A stretch of DNA of 64,000 nt from Nocardioides rotundus (lineage in GTDB: Bacteria; Actinomycetota; Actinomycetes; Propionibacteriales; Nocardioidaceae). The number at the start of each line of letters is the position of its first letter. The first letter of the stretch is position 1. Location: positions 434,001 through 498,000 of the forward strand of contig NZ_CP082922.1 in assembly GCF_019931675.1 (NCBI RefSeq). Direction: 5' to 3'. Position numbers and translations under genes: made by a program. Positions 44,478 to 52,463 of the stretch are shown here, piece by piece. Under the pieces are notes generated by a model. That model was given only the letters and a program-made list of their open reading frames with translations, ran no database searches and was not told the origin of the DNA.

Positions 44478-45787
44478 GAGCCGATCGTCTCCCATCGGGC
44501 CAGCGCCTCGCGCCGGGCCTCCGCGTGATCCACGATCGGCTCGACCGGCTCGTGCGGGTCGTCGACGTCGCGCAGCTCGGGCACCCACCGCCGGATGTAG
44601 GCCGCGTCCGGGTCGAACTTCCTCCCCTGCGTGACCGGGTTGAAGACCCGGAAGTACGGCGCCGCGTCGCTGCCACAGCCGGCCACCCACTGCCAGTTGA
44701 GCTGATTGGAGGCCAGGTCGCCGTCGACCAGGTGGTCCAGGAAGTGCTCGGCCCCGAGCCGCCAGTCGACGTGCAGGTCCTTGACCAGGAAGCTGGCCAC
44801 GATCATCCGCACCCGGTTGTGCATGTAGCCGGTCTCGGCGAGCTCGCGCATGCCCGCGTCGACGATCGGGAAGCCGGTCCGGCCGGCGCGCCAAGCGTCG
44901 TACTGCTCCCCGGGCTCGTCCCACTGCATCCGGGCGAACTCGGGTCGCAGCGGTTCGGTGACGGCCTCGGGCCGGTGGTGCAGCATGTCGGCGTGGAACT
45001 CGCGCCACGCGAGCTCGGCGCGGAGCTTGCGTGCACCCTCGTCCCACTCCGGGTCGCGGCCGAGCCGGGCGCCGAGGTCGGCCAGCAGGCTGCGCGGGTG
45101 CACCTCGCCGAAGTGCAGGTGGTGCGACATCCGCGAGGTGCCGTCGCGGTCGGGGCGGTCCCGGTCCTCGGGATACTCCGCGACCCGGTCCAGGAAGCCC
45201 GCCCACTGCTCCAGCGCGGCGCGCTCGCCGGCCTCCGGCGGCGGGATCTCGCTCGACGCCTCCGGCAGGCCCTCGCTGTCGGCGCCGACCCACTTCACGT
45301 CCTCCGGCGTCCGCGCGGGGTCGCGCCACCCGTGCTCGACCCACGCCTTGAGGAACGGCGTGAAGACCTTGTACGGCGTGCCCTGCTGGGTGAGCACCCG
45401 GCCGGGGGTGACGGCGTACGGCGACCCCGTGGCTCGCAGGGGCACGTCACCGAGCTCGTCGGCGACCGCGGCGTCGCGGGCCGCGCCGTAGGGGCCGAGG
45501 TCCTCCGAGACGTGCACGCTCCCCGCGCCGGTCGCCCGCGTCACCTCGGGCACCACGGCGACCGGGTCGCCGTACCGCACCACCAGGCGGCCGCCGAGGT
45601 CCTCGTCGAGCGCCCGCAAGGAGGCGGCGAGGTAGGCGCGCCGGGGTGCGCCGGCGCGCTCCCAGACGCGCGGATCGACGACGAACAGCGGCAGCACCGA
45701 GCCGTCCCCGTCCTCGTGGGCCGACAGCAGCGCGGGGTGGTCGCGGAGCCGCAGATCGCGGCGGAACCACAGGAGTGAGGGAGGCAT
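44474..45787 (-). CDS. phr: Deoxyribodipyrimidine photo-lyase
   Basis: A 437-residue cryptochrome/photolyase-family enzyme that repairs UV cyclobutane dimers with FADH and light. The N-terminal antenna domain starts PPSLLWFRRDLRLRDHPAL. The FAD-binding C-terminal part has RMSHHLHFGEVHPRS, WREFHADMLHH and the signature region GYMHNRVRMIVASFLVKDLHVDWRLG...ASNQLNWQWVAG. All are typical of class I CPD photolyases. Start ATG 45787 is divergent from the IdeR-like gene 47 bases away. Confidence 0.94.
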   Translation of the reverse strand: MPPSLLWFRRDLRLRDHPALLSAHEDGDGSVLPLFVVDPRVWERAGAPRRAYLAASLRALDEDLGGRLVVRYGDPVAVVPEVTRATGAGSVHVSEDLGPYGAARDAAVADELGDVPLRATGSPYAVTPGRVLTQQGTPYKVFTPFLKAWVEHGWRDPARTPEDVKWVGADSEGLPEASSEIPPPEAGERAALEQWAGFLDRVAEYPEDRDRPDRDGTSRMSHHLHFGEVHPRSLLADLGARLGRDPEWDEGARKLRAELAWREFHADMLHHRPEAVTEPLRPEFARMQWDEPGEQYDAWRAGRTGFPIVDAGMRELAETGYMHNRVRMIVASFLVKDLHVDWRLGAEHFLDHLVDGDLASNQLNWQWVAGCGSDAAPYFRVFNPVTQGRKFDPDAAYIRRWVPELRDVDDPHEPVEPIVDHAEARREALARWETIGS

Positions 45788-45821
45788 CGACCTCAGCCTG
45801 TCACCCCGTGTGCGGCCTGGG

Positions 45822-45827
45822 TAGCCT
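45822..45827 (+). promoter_or_regulatory. -10 box of a leaderless promoter
   Basis: TAGCCT ends 6 bases before the GTG at 45834. Confidence 0.6.
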
Positions 45828-45833
45828 TGCAGG

Positions 45834-46523
45834 GTGAGCGACCTGATCGACACCACGGAGATGTACCTCCGCACCATCTACGAGCTGCAGGAGGAGGGCA
45901 TCACGCCCCTGCGCGCGCGCATCTCCGAGCGACTGCACCAGTCCGGCCCCACGGTGTCGCAGACCGTCGCCCGGATGGAGCGGGACGGGCTGCTCACCGT
46001 CGAGGGGGACCGGCACCTGGAGCTGACCGAGGAGGGGCGCCTCCTGGCGATGCGGGTGATGCGCAAGCACCGGCTCGCCGAGCGGCTGCTGACCGACGTG
46101 ATCGGCCTGGACTGGGAGCTGGTGCACGCAGAGGCGTGCCGGTGGGAGCACGTGATGTCGGAGAACGTCGAGCGGCGCCTGGTCGCGCTGCTGGACCACC
46201 CGACGGAGTCGCCCTACGGCAACCCGATCCCCGGGCTGGGGGAGCTGGGCGAGACCGGCGGGACGCCGGACTTCATGACCGGCCACGAGCCGCTGTCCGG
46301 GCTGGCCGTGGAGGAGGAGACGCGGGTCCGGGTCGGCCGGATCTCCGAGGAGATGCAGAAGGACGAGGAGCTGATGACGCTCCTGCGCCGCGCCGGCGCG
46401 CTGCCCGGCAAGACGATCGCGGTCCGCGCGACCGAGGCCGGCGGCGTGCTTCTCGGCTCCGGCGGCGAGTCGGCCGAGATCGACCTGGACTCCGCCGAGC
46501 ACATCTTCGTCAAGCGCCTCTGA
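45834..46523 (+). CDS. ideR: DtxR/IdeR-type metal-dependent regulator
   Basis: A 229-residue regulator with the DtxR layout: winged helix (PLRARISERLHQSGPTVSQTVARMERDGLL), dimerisation/metal domain and an SH3-like C-terminal domain. Every DtxR metal ligand is at its standard position: Met10, Cys102, Glu105 and His106 (primary site); His79, Glu83 and His98 (ancillary site). It should sense Fe(II) and repress iron-uptake genes. An Mn-responsive role cannot be excluded. Its 3' end overlaps the convergent sirtuin by 14 bases. Confidence 0.9.
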   Translation: MSDLIDTTEMYLRTIYELQEEGITPLRARISERLHQSGPTVSQTVARMERDGLLTVEGDRHLELTEEGRLLAMRVMRKHRLAERLLTDVIGLDWELVHAEACRWEHVMSENVERRLVALLDHPTESPYGNPIPGLGELGETGGTPDFMTGHEPLSGLAVEEETRVRVGRISEEMQKDEELMTLLRRAGALPGKTIAVRATEAGGVLLGSGGESAEIDLDSAEHIFVKRL

Positions 46524-47340
46524 CCGTCGCGAGGTCGGTGAGGAACTCCGTGCAGCCGGCCTCGAGCTTGTACGACGCCAGGTCGTCGCCCCGGGTCGCG
46601 CCACGGTTGACGACCACGACCGGCGTGCCCTGCTTGGCCGCCCGCTTGGCGAACCGCAGCCCGCTCATCACCGCCAGCGACGAGCCGGAGACCAGCAGCG
46701 TGCCGTCCTCGCCCAGCGCCTCGACCGCGGCATAGCAGCGCTGCACCCTCGGGGCGGGCACGTTCTCGCCGAAGAACACCACGTCCGGCTTGAGCATCCC
46801 GCCGCAGCCGTCGCAGTCGGCGACCACGAAGCCCGCGGTCTCCTCGACCGCCACGTCGCCGTCGGGGCGCAGCGCCAGGTCGGCGTGGGCGTCGCGCCAG
46901 CCCGGGTTGAGCTCGGCCAGCCGCTCCTCCAGCGCCTCGCGCGGAGAGGTCTCTCGGCAGCCCAGGCAGACGACGTCGGCGATCCGGCCGTGCAGTGCGA
47001 CCAGCCGCCGCGAGCCCGCCCGCTCGTGCAGCCCGTCCACGTTCTGGGTGATCAGCAGGTCCGGGTCGACCGCCGCCAGCGCCCGGTGCCCGTCGTTCGG
47101 CTCAGCGGTGCCGAAGCGGCCGTAGCCGGTGTGCACCCGGGCCCAGTACCGCTGCCGGGCCTCCGGCCCGCTGACGAACTCCTGGTAGGTCATCGGCTGC
47201 CGCGGCACCGACCCCGGTCCGCGGTAGTCGGGGATGCCGGAGTCGGTGGACAGCCCCGCCCCGGTCAGCACGACGAGCGGTCCGGCCGCCAGCAGGTCCA
47301 GCGCCTCGTCGTACCCCGTGGTGGTCGCGACCTGGGTCAT
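46510..47340 (-). CDS. Sir2-family NAD-dependent protein deacylase
   Basis: The 276-residue sirtuin has the NAD-binding GAGLSTDSGIPDYRGPGS, TQNVDGLHERAGS, catalytic His in VALHGRIADVVC and four zinc cysteines (CLGC, CDGC). It removes acyl groups from lysines and makes O-acetyl-ADP-ribose, a substrate of macro-domain proteins such as that at 30212. Start ATG 47340 overlaps DUF2277 by 4 bases, so the two are an operon. Long upstream in-frame extensions are rejected. Confidence 0.92.
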   Translation of the reverse strand: MTQVATTTGYDEALDLLAAGPLVVLTGAGLSTDSGIPDYRGPGSVPRQPMTYQEFVSGPEARQRYWARVHTGYGRFGTAEPNDGHRALAAVDPDLLITQNVDGLHERAGSRRLVALHGRIADVVCLGCRETSPREALEERLAELNPGWRDAHADLALRPDGDVAVEETAGFVVADCDGCGGMLKPDVVFFGENVPAPRVQRCYAAVEALGEDGTLLVSGSSLAVMSGLRFAKRAAKQGTPVVVVNRGATRGDDLASYKLEAGCTEFLTDLATVRGA

Positions 47341-47603
47341 GCGTAGCGCAATCGGGCTCGGGCGCGCGCCTTCTCCGCCTCCACCTCGCGGTCCTTCGGC
47401 GGCGCGGAGGTGACCAGGGAGTCCAGGAGCCGCTGGGTCGCCTCGGCGACGGCGGCCACCGCGACGTCGTACGCCTCCTGGTTGGCCTGCGAGGGCTTGG
47501 AGGCACCGCCGACCTTGCGGACGTACTGCAGTGCGGCCGCGTGCACCTCGTCGGGCGTGGCGGGCGGCTCGAAGTTGTGGAGCTGGCGGATGTTGCGGCA
47601 CAT
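47337..47603 (-). CDS. DUF2277 family protein
   Basis: An 88-residue protein starting MCRNIRQLHNFEPPATPDEV, the strongly conserved N-terminus of DUF2277. Central KVGGASKPSQANQEAYDVAVA is also typical. Function is unknown in the family as far as I know. It is translationally coupled to the sirtuin gene, which hints at a shared role. Its start lies next to the first copy of the 19-bp repeat at 47618. Confidence 0.85.
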   Translation of the reverse strand: MCRNIRQLHNFEPPATPDEVHAAALQYVRKVGGASKPSQANQEAYDVAVAAVAEATQRLLDSLVTSAPPKDREVEAEKARARARLRYA

Positions 47604-47617
47604 GCTGCGAGCGTACG

Positions 47618-47636
47618 CGCGCTCCGTAGGATCACG
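47618..47636. repeat. 19-bp direct repeat, copy 1
   Basis: CGCGCTCCGTAGGATCACG, identical to 48672-48690. The two copies are 1,054 bp apart and flank the Imm-Arr fusion gene. In copy 2 the sequence is a working leaderless promoter; this copy drives nothing visible. Confidence 0.9.
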
Positions 47637-47678
47637 CCTCCACCAGCACCGAGGGGGCGGGTGGGCACGCTCGTCGGC

Positions 47679-48629
47679 TCAGTCGTCCATCGCCTCGATG
47701 CCGAGTGCCTTGAGCTCGGCGGCGTTCGTGCGCATCCGCTCGACGAGCTCCGGGTCCGGCAGCTCGAACCCGGTGATCTCCTCGACCACGCGAAGGGCCC
47801 CCTTGGTGCGGTAGGACCGGGTCGGGTTGCCGGGGAACTTCTTGTCGGTGACGTTGGGATCGTCATGGATCGCGCCGAGCGGCTCGACGCGATAGACCCG
47901 CGGCGGTCCGTCGCCGAGCGCCAGCGCGGCGGCCAGCGGCGCCCCATGCTCGGACGCGGTGAGATAGATGTGCTGCGACTGCTTGCCGGAGCCGTAGTTC
48001 GTGCCCCAGCCGGGGGTCAACAGGTCGCCGGGCCGCAGATGGGCCCTGGTGCCGTGGAAGAAGGGCCCTGGATCCTCTGCAGGCCGGGGCGTGGGCGCCG
48101 GATCGCGGATCAGGCTGTCCAGCCTGTGCATGAGGTCGCCCACCCGCGTGCTCGCAGTGGACACGCGCGGGTATCGCTCGAGCACCTCGAGCACGGTGGG
48201 CGTGACCCGCCGGGCCGCGGCGTACAACACGTACTCAGCGACCACCGGGTCCTCTCCGCGCGAGAGTTCCGCTGCACGAGCGGCGTGGGCCGCAGCGCCC
48301 AGGATGTGCCGCACCTGGGTGGCCCGCGCCAGCGGATGGAGGTACGCCGAGGCCGCCGCGTCGCCCGCGGCGATGGCGGCGTACCCACCGGCCGGGGTGG
48401 GCGCCTCTCGGCCAGCGCGGTGCGCGTCGGTCGCGGTCGTGCGCAGTCGACGGCTCCGCGCGGCGCCCTCGGGGAAGGCTCGCGCAGCCTCCACTGCGGC
48501 GGTCGGGCGGTGGTCCCCCGGCAGGTCCCGCTCGACGAGGATCAGGGTCGGCGTGGCACAGGCCGCGGCGTACCCGGACACCGCGCGCAGCTCCTCCATC
48601 GTCAGCTCGAAGTCCGCCGGGTCGCTCAT
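47679..48629 (-). CDS. Immunity-like domain fused to Arr rifampin ADP-ribosyltransferase
   Basis: A 316-residue fusion. Residues 1 to about 165 resemble an Imm5-like putative immunity domain (ELRAVSGYAAACATPTLILVE, AYLHPLARATQVRHILGAAAHAARAAELS). From residue 190 the protein is an Arr enzyme: FFHGT, HIYLT and DDPNVTDKKFPGNPTRSY. The Arr catalytic triad is present as His192, Tyr222 and Asp257, with exactly the spacing of the mycobacterial enzyme (His19, Tyr49, Asp84). Arr transfers ADP-ribose from NAD to a rifampin hydroxyl. Start ATG 48629 has only a weak ribosome-binding site. The domain call is by memory of the families. Confidence 0.85.
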   Translation of the reverse strand: MSDPADFELTMEELRAVSGYAAACATPTLILVERDLPGDHRPTAAVEAARAFPEGAARSRRLRTTATDAHRAGREAPTPAGGYAAIAAGDAAASAYLHPLARATQVRHILGAAAHAARAAELSRGEDPVVAEYVLYAAARRVTPTVLEVLERYPRVSTASTRVGDLMHRLDSLIRDPAPTPRPAEDPGPFFHGTRAHLRPGDLLTPGWGTNYGSGKQSQHIYLTASEHGAPLAAALALGDGPPRVYRVEPLGAIHDDPNVTDKKFPGNPTRSYRTKGALRVVEEITGFELPDPELVERMRTNAAELKALGIEAMDD

Positions 48630-48671
48630 CTGGCGATCTCGCAGCCGAAGAGCTCCCACCGGAAGCTCACC

Positions 48672-48690
48672 CGCGCTCCGTAGGATCACG
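48672..48690. repeat. 19-bp direct repeat, copy 2
   Basis: Same sequence as 47618-47636. It contains the TAGGAT -10 box of the leaderless gene at 48693. Confidence 0.9.
48681..48686 (+). promoter_or_regulatory. -10 box of a leaderless promoter
   Basis: TAGGAT ends 6 bases before the ATG at 48693. Confidence 0.6.
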
Positions 48691-48692
48691 GC

Positions 48693-49865
48693 ATGCCTGA
48701 GAGCCCACGCGACCTCGACATCGTCCTGCTCGGCGCCACCGGATTCACCGGCGGACTGACGGCGGAGTACCTCGCCCGGCACGCCCCCGAGGGGATGCGC
48801 TGGGCGCTGGCCGGCCGCAACCCTGGCAAGCTGGAGGTGGTGCGGGCCCGGCTGGCGGAGATCGACCCCTCGCTGGGCGGCCTGGAGCTGATCGTCGCGG
48901 ACGCAGGCGACGAGGCCTCGCTCGCCGCGCTGGCCGCGCGCACCAAGGTGGTCATCAGCACGGTCGGGCCCTACCTGGAATACGGCGCCCCGCTGGTCGC
49001 CGCGTGCGCCGCCTCCGGCACCGACTACGTCGACCTCACCGGCGAGCCGGAGTTCGTCGACCGAATGTACCTCGAGCACGACGCCACGGCCCGCCGTACC
49101 GGCGCCCGGATCGTGCATGCCTGCGGCTTCGACTCGATCCCGCACGACCTCGGGGCATTCTTCACCGTGCAGCAGCTGCCCGAGGGCGTGCCGATCACCC
49201 TGCGCGGGGTGGTCCGCTCGAACGCGTCGTTCTCCGGCGGCACCTTCCACAGCGCACTCGGCCAGTTCGCCCGCGCCCGGCAGATGCGCGAGGCGATGAG
49301 CGACCGGCGCCGCCGCGAGCCGCGCCCCGAGGGCCGCCGCTCCAAGGCCGTCTCCGGCAAGCCCGGCAAGGACCCGGTGCTCGGCTACTACCTGCTGCCA
49401 CTGCCGACGATCGACCCGTTCGTCGTGGCGCGCAGCGGGGCGGCGCTGGACCGCTACGGCCCGGACTTCCGCTACTCCCACTACGCGGGGACCAAGACGC
49501 TGCGCTACGCCGCCGGCGGCGCGGTCGGTGCGCTCGGCCTGGCGGCGGTCTCCCAGGTGAAGCCAGTGCGCGAGCTCCTCGGCTCGCGGGTGGACCCCGG
49601 CTCCGGCCCGGACGCGGCCAAGCGCGAGAGGTCGTGGTTCACCGTCGACTTCGTCGGCGAGGGCGGTGGGGAGACCGTGCACACCCGGGTCTCCGGCGGC
49701 GACCCGGGCTACACCGAGACCGCGAAGATGCTCGCCGAGTCCGCGATGTGCCTCGCGCTGGACGACAACCCGCCCACCTCCGGCCAGGTCACCCCCGCCG
49801 CCGCGATGGGGGAGAACCTGCTCGCCCGGCTCCGGGCTGCGGGGATCTCCTTCGAGGTGGTGTGA
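48693..49865 (+). CDS. Saccharopine dehydrogenase-like NADP-dependent oxidoreductase
   Basis: A 390-residue protein with an N-terminal Rossmann fold (IVLLGATGFTGGLTAEYLARHAPEGMRWALAGRN) and the family's VVISTVGPYLEYGAPLVAACAASGTDYVDLTGE and VHACGFDSIPHDLGAFF. It belongs with the saccharopine dehydrogenase NADP-binding group that includes mycobacterial trans-acting enoyl reductases (Rv2449c-like). Lipid reduction is plausible. Hydrophobic stretch LRYAAGGAVGALGLAAVSQV lies in the middle. Leaderless promoter. A 28-bp palindrome follows 3 bases after the stop. Confidence 0.85.
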   Translation: MPESPRDLDIVLLGATGFTGGLTAEYLARHAPEGMRWALAGRNPGKLEVVRARLAEIDPSLGGLELIVADAGDEASLAALAARTKVVISTVGPYLEYGAPLVAACAASGTDYVDLTGEPEFVDRMYLEHDATARRTGARIVHACGFDSIPHDLGAFFTVQQLPEGVPITLRGVVRSNASFSGGTFHSALGQFARARQMREAMSDRRRREPRPEGRRSKAVSGKPGKDPVLGYYLLPLPTIDPFVVARSGAALDRYGPDFRYSHYAGTKTLRYAAGGAVGALGLAAVSQVKPVRELLGSRVDPGSGPDAAKRERSWFTVDFVGEGGGETVHTRVSGGDPGYTETAKMLAESAMCLALDDNPPTSGQVTPAAAMGENLLARLRAAGISFEVV

Positions 49866-49867
49866 GG

Positions 49868-49895
49868 ACGTTTCCCCGGTGCACCGGGGAAACGT
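49868..49895. terminator. Perfect 28-bp palindrome after 49865
   Basis: ACGTTTCCCCGGTG is followed directly by its exact complement. It begins 3 bases after the reductase stop and 13 bases before the left end of an IS, so it is probably that gene's terminator. It could equally be a protein-binding site. Confidence 0.6.
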
Positions 49896-49950
49896 GCGCT
49901 TCCCCCCTGTCTGCCAGTCTGCGTGTGAGTCAGTCGCTCTTATGTGAGGA

Positions 49951-50439
49951 GTGATTGACTTGCCCATTGAGGGTGTCTACAGCGTCGAGGAACGGCGCGC
50001 GTTCGTGTATGAGTACATGCTCGCCCCCTATGGCGAGAAGCAGAAGCTGCTGAAGACCCGTGGCATCCGTGACGATCAGTTGCGGCGTTGGAAGCGTGCG
50101 GTGCTGGCCGACACCCTGGACCATGGGCTGGTGCCTTGGACCGAAGGACGGGTGGACATGGACGAGACCAGTGCGGTCGCGCGGTTGTTGCAGGAGAACG
50201 CGGCGCTGCGTGAGCAGATCGCTGCCCGCGATGCCGCCCATCAACGCGAGCTCGAGCAGCGCGATGAGGAGCTGGGCCGTCAGCGGCGGGCGGTCGATGC
50301 GCTGGGAAAAGCTATCGAGCTCTTGCATCCAAGCGGCGAAGCCAAGAGCTCCGAGCCCGAGCCGGCCGCTGCACGCTGCCCGACTCCCGACCAGACACCG
50401 AACAAGGATCGGAAGCAGGGCCGGAATCGGAGTCGGTGA
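49951..50439 (+). CDS. Transposase OrfA of IS3-type element
   Basis: The 162-residue product has a helix-turn-helix-like region (VYEYMLAPYGEKQKLLKTRGIRDDQLRRWKRAV) and a coiled coil (ENAALREQIAARDAAHQRELEQRDEELGRQRRAVDALGKAIELL). It is likely the DNA-binding subunit. Its 3' end overlaps orfB by 4 bases (ATGA). The frame is intact. The ATG at 49951 is used, though GAGGAG just upstream overlaps the element's inner end. Confidence 0.8.
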   Translation: MIDLPIEGVYSVEERRAFVYEYMLAPYGEKQKLLKTRGIRDDQLRRWKRAVLADTLDHGLVPWTEGRVDMDETSAVARLLQENAALREQIAARDAAHQRELEQRDEELGRQRRAVDALGKAIELLHPSGEAKSSEPEPAAARCPTPDQTPNKDRKQGRNRSR

Positions 50440-51462
50440 TCGAGGTCAGCGCGGCCTTGGTGGTTGCGCTGATCGCAGCGGGTTTCTCCCAGCGCGCGGC
50501 GTTGGGCCTGGCCGGAGTCGCCCGCTCGACATGGCACTACCGCGACCATCCCCGCGCGCGGGTCGGCGACCCCATCGCGCATCGTCAGCGTCGGGCCCGG
50601 TGCTGGCTCACCGAGGCTGAGCGGGCTCGGATCGTGGTGAAGATCCAGGCCGCGTTCACCGCGAAGGAGTCGGTCTACCAAGCCTTCTATGACGCTTTGG
50701 ATGTCGGCGACCCGGTCGCGTCGCTGTCGACCTGGTACCGCATCGCCCGTGGCATCGACCAAAGCACTCGGCCGGTGCGACGCACCCGCAGGCACCGCGC
50801 CACCGTCATGCCGACCCTGATCGTCGACGGCCCCGACCAGGCCTGGTCGTGGGACATCACCCCACCTCCGGGGCCCCTACCGGGGCGTGACCTACCAGCT
50901 GTACCTAGCCCTCGATGTGTTCTCCCGGATGGTCACCGGGTGGCGGGTCGAGACCCGCGAGGACGACGACCTGGCAGCCGAGATGTTCGAGAACGCCTTC
51001 ACCGTGCGTGGGGTTCTACCGCGGATCATCCATTCCGACGGCGGACCCTCGATGACCTCACGCACCCTGGGCGACCTGTTCGCCGAACTCGGGATCGAGG
51101 TTTCCCGCAACCGACCAAGGGTGTCGAATGACAACCCCTATTCCGAGGCGCTGTTCAAGACCGCGAAGTACACCCCCGACTACCCGGCCTTCTTCAACGA
51201 CCTCGACCACGCGAGGTCCTGGGCATCCGACTTCGTCGAGGGCTACAACCATCGCCACCATCACGGCGGTCTGGAGGGCCACACCCCCCACGACGTCCAC
51301 CACGGCACCTGGACCGGCGTCCACCACCGACGCCAAAACACCATGGACGCCCTCTACGCCGCCCACCCCGAACGATTCGCCAGCCCGCCTCGGGTCCGGA
51401 CCCCCATGGCCCAGGTGGCCATCAACCAGAAAACCAACCGCGACCGACTCCACGCAGGTTGA
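50436..51462 (+). pseudogene. Transposase OrfB (DDE), frameshifted
   Basis: The N-terminal part (50436 to about 50860) and the C-terminal part (to 51462) are in different frames. Removing one C from the CCCC run at 50860-50863 restores ...SWDIT-HLRGPYRGVTYQLYLALDVFSR. The joined protein of about 341 residues has the full DDE triad: D in SWDIT, D in IHSDGGPSM, E in NPYSEALFKTAKY. A one-base insertion in a homopolymer is the simplest cause. Sequencing error is possible. Confidence 0.8.
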
Positions 51463-51593
51463 CAGGTTCCGCCCGGCTGAGGTTTCAGCCGACAAGCGGC
51501 AGTTCTCCCTGGGAACCTCCGCCGGTACGGCGGCGCGGGCGAGCGGCCGGCGTACCCCTTGTAGGCTCCCGTGCGGGCCAGTCGCCCACACCA

Positions 51594-51669
51594 GCCCCAG
51601 TAGCTCAGCGGATAGAGCAGCCGCCTCCTAAGCGAAAGGTCGCAGGTTCGACTCCTGCCTGGGGCACCA
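51594..51669 (+). tRNA. tRNA-Arg (anticodon CCT)
   Basis: A 76-base gene from GCCCCAG to encoded CCA. Acceptor stem GCCCCAG/CTGGGGC, D stem GCTC/GAGC and T stem GCAGG/CCTGC are perfect. Anticodon loop CTCCTAA gives CCT (51627-51629), reading AGG. The anticodon stem pairs at only three of five positions (27-43 is G-A and 28-42 is C-A). It lies 129 bases after the IS and before the GPP34 gene on the opposite strand. Confidence 0.9.
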
Positions 51670-51673
51670 GAGG

Positions 51674-52348
51674 TCAGGTGCCCGCCGCGCCCGCGACGAC
51701 GACGGCCGTCGCGGCGGCCGTGGCCGCGGACTGGGCGGCGAGGACGGCGTTGCGCACGGCCTCGGCGGCCCACTCGCCCTCGGCGATCTCCTTGGCCCGC
51801 TTGTCCACGGCGCGCTTCTCCTTGCCCTTGAGCCCCAGCGTCGACCCGGCCTTGCCGATCGCGGAGAGCAGGCCGATCAGGGCCGCCGTACGCTCATCCG
51901 GCGACGCGCCATCCACCAGCACGTCGGCGAGGAGACGGCGTACGTCGGCCTCCCGCTCCGCCGACACGGCGGGCCAGCGGGTGTAGGGGATGAACCCGAG
52001 CGCGCGCTCGTCGCTGCGGCGGAGGTAGCCACCGGCCGCCAGGCCCTCCAGCACCGGGTCCCGGAGGCTCTTGCCCAGACGGGTGACCAGCTCCTGGGCG
52101 GGGCGCGGCTTCTCGGCCACGATCTCGACAGCCTGGACGAGCACCGGGTCGGCCGGCTCCGGGAGCGGCCCGGCGACGCCGACCTTGGCCGAGGACCACT
52201 TCGAGGTCCTCTCCTGGACCTCGACCGACCCCGCCAGGGCGAGCTCGACGAGCAGCGCGCCGCCCACCGCGACGCCGGAGTCGCCCGAGACGAACTTGCC
52301 CGACTCGTCGTCGAGCAGCAGCAACAGCAGATCCCCCGCGATCAACAT
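51674..52348 (-). CDS. GPP34-family phosphoprotein-like protein
   Basis: A 224-residue protein of the GOLPH3/GPP34 family: LLIAGDLLLLLLDDESGKF at the start, then VAVGGALLVELALAGSVEV and FIPYTRWP. Eukaryotic members bind phosphoinositides; the actinobacterial role is unknown. The Ala-rich C-terminus (AVLAAQSAATAAATAVVVAG) is strongly hydrophobic. The start at 52348 follows a TACGCT box and no ribosome-binding site, so it is probably leaderless. Confidence 0.82.
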   Translation of the reverse strand: MLIAGDLLLLLLDDESGKFVSGDSGVAVGGALLVELALAGSVEVQERTSKWSSAKVGVAGPLPEPADPVLVQAVEIVAEKPRPAQELVTRLGKSLRDPVLEGLAAGGYLRRSDERALGFIPYTRWPAVSAEREADVRRLLADVLVDGASPDERTAALIGLLSAIGKAGSTLGLKGKEKRAVDKRAKEIAEGEWAAEAVRNAVLAAQSAATAAATAVVVAGAAGT

Positions 52349-52355
52349 GGCCCCG

Positions 52356-52361
52356 AGCGTA
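52356..52361 (-). promoter_or_regulatory. -10 box of a leaderless promoter (minus strand)
   Basis: TACGCT on the minus strand ends 7 bases before the ATG at 52348. Confidence 0.55.
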
Positions 52362-52463
52362 GCGGGCCGTCCATGGCGGCCTCCCCCTCGGGAATGAGCA
52401 GACAATTGGCCCGGACGGGTAGTCTGCGGACGTTTGAGCCCCTGACCTGCCGAGAGACCTTCC

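Larger units (their letters stand above)
49908..51464 (+). mobile_element. IS3-type insertion sequence with broken orfB
   Basis: About 1.56 kb with imperfect inverted ends: left TGTCTGCCAGTCTGCGTG, right (reverse complement) TGTCAACCTGCGTGGAGTC. No clear target duplication is visible, so the outer limits may shift by a few bases. It encodes an orfA and a frameshifted DDE orfB on the plus strand. It is unrelated at sequence level to the IS3 element at 3839. Confidence 0.8.

Noticed and set aside
43701..45344. A 547-codon open frame that joins the thioesterase-like gene to photolyase antisense sequence
   Set aside because: The N-terminal 289 codons are the opposite-frame shadow of photolyase on the same strand; the real protein starts at 44477.
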